Below are positions 1 through 5,521 of a DNA stretch of 7,047 nucleotides, in pieces (positions within the stretch are counted from its first letter, which is position 1; each line of letters begins with the position of its first letter). This stretch comes from an uncultured Eubacteriales bacterium (GTDB taxonomy: Bacteria; Bacillota_A; Clostridia; Christensenellales; Aristaeellaceae): positions 1-7,047 of the forward strand of contig CACYNZ010000200.1 in NCBI GenBank assembly GCA_902775835.1, written 5' to 3'. Under the pieces are notes generated by a model. The model was not told the DNA's origin. It ran no database searches and saw only the letters and a program-made list of their open reading frames with translations. A program made the position numbers and the translations under genes.

Positions 1-871
1 GTCCACGCCGAAGCCGTCCGGCAGCACCAGCAGCTCCTCCACATTCCTGGGCGGATGCTTCAGCCTCGCCCAGGCATAGATCACCACCACAATGACGCAG
101 ACAATGCAGTTTAAGATATTCGCCCAGTACACGCCGTTTACGCCCATGGAGGGAACCAGCAGCGCGGAGAAGCCCGCCACGCACACGACGCCGTCGAGAA
201 CTGCCAGAATGTTCATCAGCGTCTGCCGGCTGATGGACTGGAAATAACAGGTAAAATGCATGAAGATAATGGACAGCGGCATGCACATGGGCAGGAGCCG
301 GAAGCCCCAGACCGTCATCATGTACACAGGTTCCGCGGGATCCCGGAAAAACAGCCGCGTAAAGGGTTCCGCCAGGAGCGCGACGCACACGCTGACCGCG
401 CACATCAGGGGCACGAAGCGGATGAGCATGTTCCGCATCACGTCCACCATGGTCTGCCGGTCTTCCTCGCCGGCGCTCACGCTGATCATCAGGCGGGACA
501 CCGCCAGCATGCCGTTGGGTATCGCCCAGACGATGCCGAGCAGGTTGTTGGCCGTGGCAAAGGCCGAAATGCCCACGCTGCCCACAAAGATTTCCAGAAG
601 ATTGTTCACGATAATGCCGCGCAGTGTCTGGTATCCGTTGGAGGCCGCCCCGGGAAAGCCCGTCTTCACGATTTCCCGGCTGTCCTTAAGCGACGCTGGC
701 CAGACCGAAGGCGGCTATGGCATCCACGCCGAGGAACTGACCGATCACCACGCCGTCGATCATGGAACCCAGGGATGAGGTCAGGGGCGAGAGCACATAG
801 GTAATCATGGTCACGGTAAACGTGTTCCGGATAATCCGGTTGCTGCTGTCCGTTATCGAATAGGAATCCAC
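1..871 (-). pseudogene. MATE-family efflux transporter, interrupted by an internal deletion; runs off the left edge
   Basis: This is a multidrug/toxin extrusion-type membrane transporter gene that cannot be read through as it stands. From a GTG at 871, six bases after a GGGAGG ribosome site, the frame gives about 60 residues with a typical first MATE helix and the motif GSMIDGVVIGQFLGVDAIAA, then stops at 686-688. From about 690 down to base 1 a different frame stays open and reads SLKDSREIVKTGFPG followed by several hydrophobic segments. In the family that sequence is the entry to the second half (helix 7 onward). Helices 2-6, roughly 150 residues, are therefore missing and the frame changes at the junction. 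The readable part ends in a soluble stretch (EELLVLPDGFGVD), so more protein lies beyond the edge. From memory, related clostridial proteins carry a C-terminal HATPase domain there; this cannot be seen here. It is the third gene of the block, 22 bases after the STAS gene. A second GTG at 877 touches the ribosome site and is less likely. An assembly error is the alternative explanation. Confidence 0.8.
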
Positions 872-893
872 ATGCACCCTCCCGGTTCTGTTC

Positions 894-1202
894 TCAGTCC
901 GTCACAACTTCCACAACGTCCATGAAGCCCACCATATCGAAGACTTCAATGATGTATTCGTTGGCATGCGCCACTTTCATATGTCCGTCCCGCGCCTCCA
1001 GCAGCTGTTCCGTGGCCAGGAGCATGCGCAGTCCGCTGGAGGAAATGTACTCCACGGACGAAAAATCCATAATGACATCCTTCACGCCGTCCAGATGCTG
1101 CTCAAGCTCCTTTTCCAGAACCGGCGATGTCGCTGTGTCCAGCCGGCCCTGCGGCTTGACGGTAAGGGTGGTTCCCTGCTTTTCGTAAATTGTTCCAGAC
1201 AT
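894..1202 (-). CDS. STAS-domain anti-sigma factor antagonist (SpoIIAA/RsbV-like)
   Basis: A 102-residue cytoplasmic protein made of a single STAS domain, the usual length for SpoIIAA/RsbV antagonists. In that family the unphosphorylated protein binds a partner anti-sigma kinase and releases the kinase's target. The visible signature is DFSSVEYISSSGLRMLL at residues 46-62. The Ser two places before the conserved Gly-Leu (about Ser55) is the predicted phosphorylation site; the Asp that often precedes it is a Ser here. An N-terminal beta strand pair (TLTVKPQGRLDTATS) fits the fold. The start at 1202 is chosen because GGAGG lies a few bases upstream; an in-frame ATG at 1220 would have the ribosome site inside the gene. 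The gene sits 18 bases after the RsbW-like gene and 22 bases before the MATE gene, so the three are probably co-transcribed. It is the only intact member of the trio. Confidence 0.9.
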   Translation of the reverse strand: MSGTIYEKQGTTLTVKPQGRLDTATSPVLEKELEQHLDGVKDVIMDFSSVEYISSSGLRMLLATEQLLEARDGHMKVAHANEYIIEVFDMVGFMDVVEVVTD

Positions 1203-1220
1203 GGTTTTACTCCTCCGCAA

Positions 1221-1666
1221 TTAACAGATTTTCTTCCGTATCGTCAGTATGTTCTTTCCGTCGCGGTATTCATAGGCAAGCCCGTCCATGGGTTTTTTCA
1301 TCATGAACAGTCCCAGTTCCCCGATGGGGCGCTCACGCGCCTTCAGATGGGTTGTTTCCGGCATCTCCTTGGCCAGGGGATCAAACGGCTCGCCTCCATC
1401 GATCAGGGTGATGACAACACAGAGGGGATCTTCCTCTTTCTCCAGCCGGACAGTGGCAGGCCCAGTCCCGGGCGCGTATGCTAGCGCACGATATTGCCGA
1501 ACAGCTCGTCCAGTGCCACATCCAGCTGCACCCGTATTCTGGACGGGCATCCCAGTTCCGCAAGAAATGCGTTTACAAACCCAGTCACAGGTTCAATCGC
1601 ATCCATGTTGGCTTCGACTGTGATCTCCCGCCTGTCTCCCTGCCTGTCCACAGCAGGTTCCAGCAT
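1221..1666 (-). pseudogene. RsbW/SpoIIAB-like ATP-binding anti-sigma kinase, one-base frameshift
   Basis: A GHKL/HATPase_c protein of the anti-sigma serine kinase type, the expected partner and kinase of the STAS protein next door. The first frame carries the N-box ALDELFGNI (Glu54, Asn58 counting from the ATG at 1666) and hits a stop at 1481-1483. The next frame continues with YAPGTGPATV, the G1 motif DGGEPFDP and the G2 motif IGELGLFMMKK, ending in KNILTIRKKIC. Restoring one C near 1481 turns the broken Arg-stop into Arg-Tyr-Ala-Tyr-Ala-Pro, the expected family sequence, and gives exactly 148 residues, a normal family length. The lesion is therefore a single-base deletion, either real or a sequencing error. 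The start at 1666 is preferred because AAAGGAG lies nine bases before it; the ATG at 1675 abuts that site. No sigma factor gene is visible nearby, so the target is unknown. Confidence 0.85.
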
Positions 1667-1737
1667 CCCTGTCATCTCCTTTCAAAGGAACACCCGCCGC
1701 AGATCCTTCCGCATCCGCGCAGCGGGCCGCCGCTTTT

Positions 1738-2190
1738 TCACATTTCTGAGGTGCCGGTCATATCGGCACACCATATCACAGTACTAATATCACATGATTC
1801 CCAACTGTAAATGCCGCGCAAGCGCTGAACAGCAGGAAATCCTTCCGCCGCCCGCGCATATACATGCCATGGACCAACGCGCATAAAAATATCTATTCCG
1901 AAATTTCGTTGAATACCTTCACCGCCGTTCACGTCCGTCTGCCGCCTTCCGTTCAGACGCTGAATCAGCTTCTTCTCAAAGCCATGAAAGTCCATGTGGA
2001 AATCTCCGCTGAAGCACATCACGCAGTTGTCCGCTCCGGAAACTGTCCGGTACAGGTCCCGGTACACCGGAGCAGGCTCCATGAGATGCGGACAGGCCGT
2101 CCGGCCGGCGGGAATATACCGGGGCGCGCCGCCGGAATCAGGGACATTCCGTAAAAACAAAATCGGGGACGGCCTGTCCGTCCCAGTCAT
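1738..2190 (-). CDS. Unidentified open frame, possibly a gene remnant
   Basis: An open frame of 150 codons that I do not recognise. An AGGAGG site lies 11 bases before the ATG at 2190, 36 bases after the stop of the zinc-peptidase-like gene. The first two thirds have GC-rich third positions and a protein-like sequence (for example PAPVYRDLYRTVSGADNCV and FSGDFHMDFHGFEKKLI). The last third (about 1738-1930) becomes AT-rich and low in structure, and overlaps the candidate promoter for the next genes. Another ATG at 2200, one base after the ribosome site, opens a frame (MLPYDWDGQAVPDFVFTE) that stops after about 20 codons, which could mean an early frameshift. The VYRDL...D.H..F..GF pattern faintly recalls clostridial Sir2-like proteins, but the key Sir2 residues are not visible and I do not assign it. 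It may be a real small protein, a decayed gene, or chance. Nothing else is visible between 1676 and 2226. Confidence 0.3.
   Translation of the reverse strand: MTGTDRPSPILFLRNVPDSGGAPRYIPAGRTACPHLMEPAPVYRDLYRTVSGADNCVMCFSGDFHMDFHGFEKKLIQRLNGRRQTDVNGGEGIQRNFGIDIFMRVGPWHVYARAAEGFPAVQRLRGIYSWESCDISTVIWCADMTGTSEM
1751..1769. promoter_or_regulatory. Inverted repeat in the predicted leader of the anti-sigma/STAS/MATE block
   Basis: A perfect 6-bp inverted repeat, GTGCCG at 1751-1756 and CGGCAC at 1764-1769, with a 7-base centre. It falls just downstream of the transcription start predicted from the promoter at 1784-1811, so it could be an operator or a small leader hairpin. No T-run follows on the minus strand, so it is not a terminator. 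Six base pairs can arise by chance in GC-rich DNA. Confidence 0.3.
1784..1811 (-). promoter_or_regulatory. Candidate sigma-70-type promoter for the anti-sigma/STAS/MATE block
   Basis: On the minus strand TTTACA (1811-1806, 5 of 6 consensus bases) is followed after 16 bases by TATTAG (1789-1784, 4 of 6). A TG one base upstream of the hexamer makes an extended -10. It lies in a distinctly AT-rich patch (about 1740-1820) within GC-rich surroundings. The transcript would start near 1777 and have a leader of about 110 bases before the ATG at 1666. This is pattern matching only. Confidence 0.45.
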
Positions 2191-2226
2191 ATGGGAGCAT
2201 TCCTCCTGTCCGCTTCCGGCTTTTCC

Positions 2227-3093
2227 TCAGCCCTTCCCTGTCTGCGCGTTCCCTTCTCCCAGGTCCGCACAGCGCATAAGGGCGGGAATCAGGCTGAAGG
2301 GTTCCATGCCTGACTGAGTGTCAATGCACGCCCGGATGCGCGTGATCGCATCGCAGACCGCCCCGGCCTTATCTTCCGGCGCGTCCGTATAATTGCCCAG
2401 CCGTCCGCCGATGTACTGTCCGTCCCGGATGCCGAGAAAGCGCTTCTCCATGTCCGGGTCAAAGCGCCCGTAGGCGGCATACAGGCCCACCGCGTCGGCC
2501 GTCAGCTCGTCCCGGATGGGCGCAACGTCACCGGGATACTGTCTGCGGCAGATCACATGGGTCAGTTCATGAAAGCGCCGGATCCTGTCCGAGTGCCCGA
2601 GCCACTCCTCCTCCGTCTCGCCCATGGCCCCGGCGTCCACATGGCTGTACGGTCCCCGGGAGAGCACCACCAGCATATCCACAGAGTTTTCCCGCACGGC
2701 GGTGAAACGGCTGAACGCTTCCGCACGCTCCTCTTCCGGGAACTGCCCGAGATACGCGTGTATGCGCGGCCAGTTGAACACGGTCAGCATGGCCGCGCCC
2801 TGGCTTGCCGGGACCGGGGTCAGGGGGCCTTCCCGGGCGGCCATAAAGCCGCGCATCACCAGTTCAAAATCCTGCCGGCTGCCCAGGGTAATTACCCGGA
2901 CATATCCCGCCGGGGTCTGCATGATTTCCTCCCGGTCCGCGGGATCGCCCCGGTAATGGTCCAGGCTCCTGCGCTCCGGCTCTCCGCCGCGCAGGACAAC
3001 CTGGCGGTACACTTCCTGCGTGTCCGTGTCCGGGTTCAGATACAGCTGGGGATACTCCTCCGCCAGCGCTTTCAGCACAGATATATTACGCAT
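2227..3093 (-). CDS. Putative zinc-dependent peptidase-like protein with an HExxH motif
   Basis: A 288-residue protein of no family I can name with confidence. Its centre carries HELTH (His175, Glu176, His179) followed by DELTAD (Glu196, Asp200). This HExxH plus downstream ExxxD arrangement is typical of gluzincin metallopeptidases, in which the two His and the later Glu bind zinc and the Glu of HExxH is catalytic. The helix after it (AVGLYAAYGRFDPDMEKRFLGI) looks well conserved in style. There is no signal peptide and no membrane helix, so a cytoplasmic protein is expected. The N-terminal 170 residues are unassigned, with many charged residues. The start is well supported by AAGGAG seven bases before the ATG. 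It lies 240 bases downstream of the kinase gene in the same direction, with no clear terminator between them. The substrate is unknown, and activity is inferred from the motif alone. Confidence 0.85.
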   Translation of the reverse strand: MRNISVLKALAEEYPQLYLNPDTDTQEVYRQVVLRGGEPERRSLDHYRGDPADREEIMQTPAGYVRVITLGSRQDFELVMRGFMAAREGPLTPVPASQGAAMLTVFNWPRIHAYLGQFPEEERAEAFSRFTAVRENSVDMLVVLSRGPYSHVDAGAMGETEEEWLGHSDRIRRFHELTHVICRRQYPGDVAPIRDELTADAVGLYAAYGRFDPDMEKRFLGIRDGQYIGGRLGNYTDAPEDKAGAVCDAITRIRACIDTQSGMEPFSLIPALMRCADLGEGNAQTGKG

Positions 3094-3333
3094 GTTGTAT
3101 CTCCTTCTCCCGCCGTTTCTCCCGGGAAACCATGGGTTCGATCAGACCGCCTTCCATGAGCGCGGGCCCGTCCGGTTCCATTTCAGGTCCGTCCATGAAC
3201 CGCCCCTGACAGGCCGGTGCGCACTGTCCCTTATCTGACCGTGCGCCGCTTTCATGGAACAGGCTCCTTTCCACATACGAAATCCATGGAATCCGGTTTC
3301 ATCCATTCACACCGTCGGATGCTGCGCATCTGC
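3094..3333 (-). other. Gap between kinase and peptidase-like genes, with two possible tiny ORFs
   Basis: This 240-base stretch holds no recognisable gene, terminator or convincing promoter. Two overlapping minus-strand frames are worth recording. One runs 3255-3142 (37 codons) and has AAAGGAG eight bases before its ATG, a good ribosome site, but its product (beginning MKAAHGQIRD) resembles nothing I know. The other runs from a GTG at 3274 (or an ATG at 3196) to a stop at 3086, overlapping the start of the peptidase-like gene by eight bases. Its charged C-terminus (VSREKRREKEIQHA) and the overlap could indicate translational coupling. The two cannot both be judged real from one sequence, and chance is likely for at least one. 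Confidence 0.3.
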
Positions 3334-4074
3334 TCAGGCCCTGTGATATTCCCCGTCCGCGTCCACTTCCAGCTCAAGGTCCGCCTTCCTGGAGCGTGCA
3401 AGGCACAATCGCACATTGGGCATGTCGCTGAAATCCACAAACGCCTCCGATGCCTTCCGGTCCACGCCCGTGTGCATGCGGCGCTCAATCAGGCGGCTGC
3501 GCAGCATGTTCTCCCCCGCCCGGACGGACACGGTATAGTCCGCGTATCCGGAAAGATCCCGCCATCCCGCTTCGTCAAGCAGCAGATAGTTGCCCTCCAG
3601 AAGCACGACATTTTCCCGTACCTCAAGCGCGTCCTCCACCGGATTGTGCAGCAGCCTGTCATAGATGGGCCAGGAGCACGGACCGCCCTGCAATAGCTGC
3701 CGCACCCGCTCCGTCAGGCGCGCAAGGTCGAACGTCTCCGGCGCGCCCTTGATCCGGACCATGGAAATCTCCTCTCCATTCCGCACCGTGCGGTGGGACA
3801 GCAGATATTCCTGCCGCCTGTGAAAGCCGTCCATGCCGATCACGTCCATCGGCGAAATGCCTTTTTCCTCCAGCGAAAGCTTTTTCAGAAACGCAAGGAG
3901 CGTGGTCTTTCCCGCGCCGGGCGGGGCTGCCAGCATGACCAGAAGCCTTGAGCCCTTTGCCCGCTGCATGTCCGTGACTGTATGCAGAAAGGGCAGGAAA
4001 ATCTCCTGAACAGCCCGTTCACTGTAGTGCGCATGTACCTCAATGCCGTTGATGTCCGCCGTAAATGCCGCCAT
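3334..4074 (-). CDS. P-loop nucleoside/sugar kinase-like protein (PRK09270/YggC-type)
   Basis: A 246-residue soluble kinase of the phosphoribulokinase/uridine kinase superfamily, the group annotated as nucleoside/nucleotide kinase family protein. The Walker A loop APPGAGKTT spans residues 50-58. It is followed by the signature VIGMDGFHRRQEYL (78-91), RIKGAPETFD (107-116), WPIYDR (135-140) and VVLLEGNYLLLDEAGW (156-171), the order and spacing expected for YggC-like proteins. An Arg-rich lid-like region (RSRLIERRMHTG) lies near 192-203. Members transfer phosphate from ATP to a small hydroxylated substrate, but the substrate here cannot be read from sequence. The start at 4074 is chosen because GAGGAG lies nine bases upstream and the family's N-terminus begins here; the frame is open further upstream (to 4299) but that part crosses the promoter. 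It is divergent from the aldo/keto reductase gene. Confidence 0.9.
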   Translation of the reverse strand: MAAFTADINGIEVHAHYSERAVQEIFLPFLHTVTDMQRAKGSRLLVMLAAPPGAGKTTLLAFLKKLSLEEKGISPMDVIGMDGFHRRQEYLLSHRTVRNGEEISMVRIKGAPETFDLARLTERVRQLLQGGPCSWPIYDRLLHNPVEDALEVRENVVLLEGNYLLLDEAGWRDLSGYADYTVSVRAGENMLRSRLIERRMHTGVDRKASEAFVDFSDMPNVRLCLARSRKADLELEVDADGEYHRA

Positions 4075-4111
4075 AGATCCCCGCTCCTCAGCTGTTCTCT
4101 CCGTAAGAAGC

Positions 4112-4140
4112 ATTGTATTGCATTGTCTTTCCTCAGGCAA
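4112..4140 (-). promoter_or_regulatory. Sigma-70-type promoter of the P-loop kinase gene
   Basis: On the minus strand TTGCCT (4140-4135, 4 of 6 consensus bases) is separated by exactly 17 bases from TACAAT (4117-4112, 5 of 6). A start near 4105 would give a leader of about 30 bases that contains the GAGGAG ribosome site of the gene starting at 4074. Spacing and position both fit well, making this the best promoter in the window. Confidence 0.65.
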
Positions 4141-4226
4141 GCACCGCTTTCTCCCAAATCCCGTCCGGGTACGTTCCGGGGCAGGAAACCAGGGTTTTTG
4201 CCTCGAATATTTCCGGATACAGGCAT

Positions 4227-4249
4227 TGCACGCGTGTTTCCGTGCACGG
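4227..4249. promoter_or_regulatory. Nested inverted repeats in the divergent intergenic region
   Basis: TGCACG (4227-4232) and CGTGCA (4241-4246) form a perfect 6-bp inverted repeat with an 8-base centre. The right arm lies within a 10-base perfect palindrome, CCGTGCACGG (4240-4249). The site lies between the two divergent starts and might be an operator. I could not find a convincing promoter for the plus-strand genes in 4141-4277, although TATACG at 4269-4274 is a weak -10 candidate without a good -35. Confidence 0.25.
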
Positions 4250-4277
4250 TGCCGGATCCCTGTTTCCATATACGACC

Positions 4278-4304
4278 TGCCGGAGCCTGTCCGGCACAAG
4301 GAGG
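4278..4304 (+). promoter_or_regulatory. Leader hairpin abutting the ribosome binding site of the aldo/keto reductase gene
   Basis: TGCCGG (4278-4283) and CCGGCA (4291-4296) form a perfect GC-rich 6-bp stem with a 7-base loop. It ends two bases before a near-perfect Shine-Dalgarno AAGGAGG (4298-4304), which lies six bases before the ATG at 4311. The ribosome site decides the start. The hairpin does not sequester it directly, but it sits where it could affect ribosome loading or mRNA stability. Confidence 0.45.
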
Positions 4305-4310
4305 TTTTCC

Positions 4311-5495
4311 ATGGAGTATCAGATGGTTCTGGGAGAAAAGCTTTCCCGCCTGGGTTTTGGCTGCATGCGCCTTCCCGTGAAGGCGGACCAGTCGATTGAT
4401 TCGGAAGAACTTGACCGTATGGTGGACTTTGCCATTGAGCACGGCGTCAATTACTTCGATACCGCCTGGCCGTATCACGGCGGACGCAGCGAACTGGAGA
4501 TCGGGCGCAGCCTGAAGCGCTATCCACGTGACAGCTGGTTCCTGGCGGACAAGTATCCGGGACACCAGATTGCCTCCCGGTATGATCCGGCCGACATTTT
4601 TGAGCAGCAGCTGGAAAAGTGCGGCGTGGACCATTTCGACTTCTACCTGCTCCACAATGTGTATGAAAACTCCCTGGGCGTGTATCAGGATCCCCGGTGG
4701 AACATTCTCCCCTACTTCCTGGAGCAGAAGAAGAACGGCCGGATCCGGCACCTGGGCTTTTCCACCCATGCCCGTCCGGACACGCTGGCCGCTTTCCTGG
4801 ACGCCGCCGGGGACAGCATGGAGTTCTGCCAGATCCAGCTGAACTACGTGGACTGGACGCTGCAGAACGCGAAGGAAAAGTATGAAATTCTCACACAGCG
4901 CGGCATTCCCGTCTGGGTCATGGAACCCCTGCGCGGCGGGAAACTGGCTCAGCTCTCGGATGCGGACGCTGAAAAGCTGCACGCGCTGCGCCCCGATGAG
5001 AGCACGGCCAGCTGGGCTTTCCGCTGGCTGCAGAGCCTTCCCAATGTCAGGATGGTGCTCTCCGGCATGTCCAGCTTTGATCAGATGCGGGACAATGTTG
5101 CCACCTTCTCCGGCGGAAGCGCGCAGACGGAAGCGGAATGCGCGCTGCTCATGGACATCGCGGAGGGCCTCAAGAACGCCCTGCCCTGCACCCGCTGCCG
5201 CTACTGCTGCGAGGGCTGCCCCATGGGCCTGGACATCCCCATGCTGATTCACGCCTACAACGATATCCGCTTTGCCAGCAGCATGACCGTTCCCATGCAG
5301 TTCGACGCCCTGCCGGAGGAGAAAAAGCCTTCCGCGTGCATCGGCTGCGGCGCCTGCGCGGCCATCTGCCCGCAGAAGATTGATATTCCCGCGGCCATGG
5401 CGGACTTCGCCAGGATCCTGGCCGACAAGCCCAGCTGGGCGGAGCTCTGCCGCCAGCGCGAGGAAGCGGCCCGCCGGCTGAAGGAAGGAAAATAA
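4311..5495 (+). CDS. Aldo/keto reductase with C-terminal double [4Fe-4S] ferredoxin domain (COG1453 type)
   Basis: A 394-residue cytoplasmic oxidoreductase. Residues 1 to about 285 form an aldo/keto reductase barrel with the full catalytic tetrad of the family: Asp50 and Tyr55 in FDTAWPYHGG, Lys81 in LADKYPG and His115 in LLHNVY. EPLRGGKL (205-212) and FRWLQSLPNVRMVLSGMSS (237-255) match the cofactor-binding end of the barrel. Two cysteine clusters follow, C293-x2-C296-x2-C299-x3-C303-P and C343-x2-C346-x2-C349-x3-C353-P, each fitting one [4Fe-4S] centre. The C-terminal tail is charged and helical. Members are common in anaerobic Firmicutes and are thought to pass electrons between iron-sulfur carriers and a carbonyl/alcohol substrate, but the substrate is unknown. 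The start is fixed by AAGGAGG six bases upstream; the frame is open to 4113 but that part is leader. It is the first gene of a two-gene unit with the ADP-ribosylglycohydrolase gene 26 bases downstream. Confidence 0.95.
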   Translation: MEYQMVLGEKLSRLGFGCMRLPVKADQSIDSEELDRMVDFAIEHGVNYFDTAWPYHGGRSELEIGRSLKRYPRDSWFLADKYPGHQIASRYDPADIFEQQLEKCGVDHFDFYLLHNVYENSLGVYQDPRWNILPYFLEQKKNGRIRHLGFSTHARPDTLAAFLDAAGDSMEFCQIQLNYVDWTLQNAKEKYEILTQRGIPVWVMEPLRGGKLAQLSDADAEKLHALRPDESTASWAFRWLQSLPNVRMVLSGMSSFDQMRDNVATFSGGSAQTEAECALLMDIAEGLKNALPCTRCRYCCEGCPMGLDIPMLIHAYNDIRFASSMTVPMQFDALPEEKKPSACIGCGACAAICPQKIDIPAAMADFARILADKPSWAELCRQREEAARRLKEGK

Positions 5496-5521
5496 ACACC
5501 AGATCCATCTGAGGTGATTCT

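Noticed and set aside
256..804. Two overlapping plus-strand open frames across the MATE region
   Set aside because: They are His/Arg/Pro-rich shadows. The minus strand gives convincing hydrophobic transporter sequence throughout.
1719..1739. GC-rich hairpin followed by five T on the plus strand, resembling a terminator
   Set aside because: No plus-strand gene precedes it, the stem has a wobble and a very tight loop, and on the minus strand no T-run follows.
1864..2154. A 96-codon plus-strand frame opposite the unidentified open frame
   Set aside because: No ribosome site was seen and there is no recognisable domain. The minus-strand frame fits the direction and spacing of its neighbours better, though neither is certain.
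2557..3159. A 200-codon plus-strand open frame opposite the HExxH gene
   Set aside because: Its translation is Pro/Arg/His-rich with no domain. The minus-strand frame has a better ribosome site and a coherent metal motif.
4198..4217. TTGCCT followed by GATACA-like hexamer as a plus-strand promoter
   Set aside because: The spacer is only about 14 bases and the second hexamer is poor, so the plus-strand promoter remains unassigned.
3885..5252. A 455-codon open frame on the minus strand, antisense to the aldo/keto reductase gene and running into the kinase gene
   Set aside because: The plus-strand product has complete family motifs, a perfect ribosome site and a matching length. The antisense translation is low-complexity, rich in Ala, Gly, Arg and His, as expected from GC-rich codon bias.
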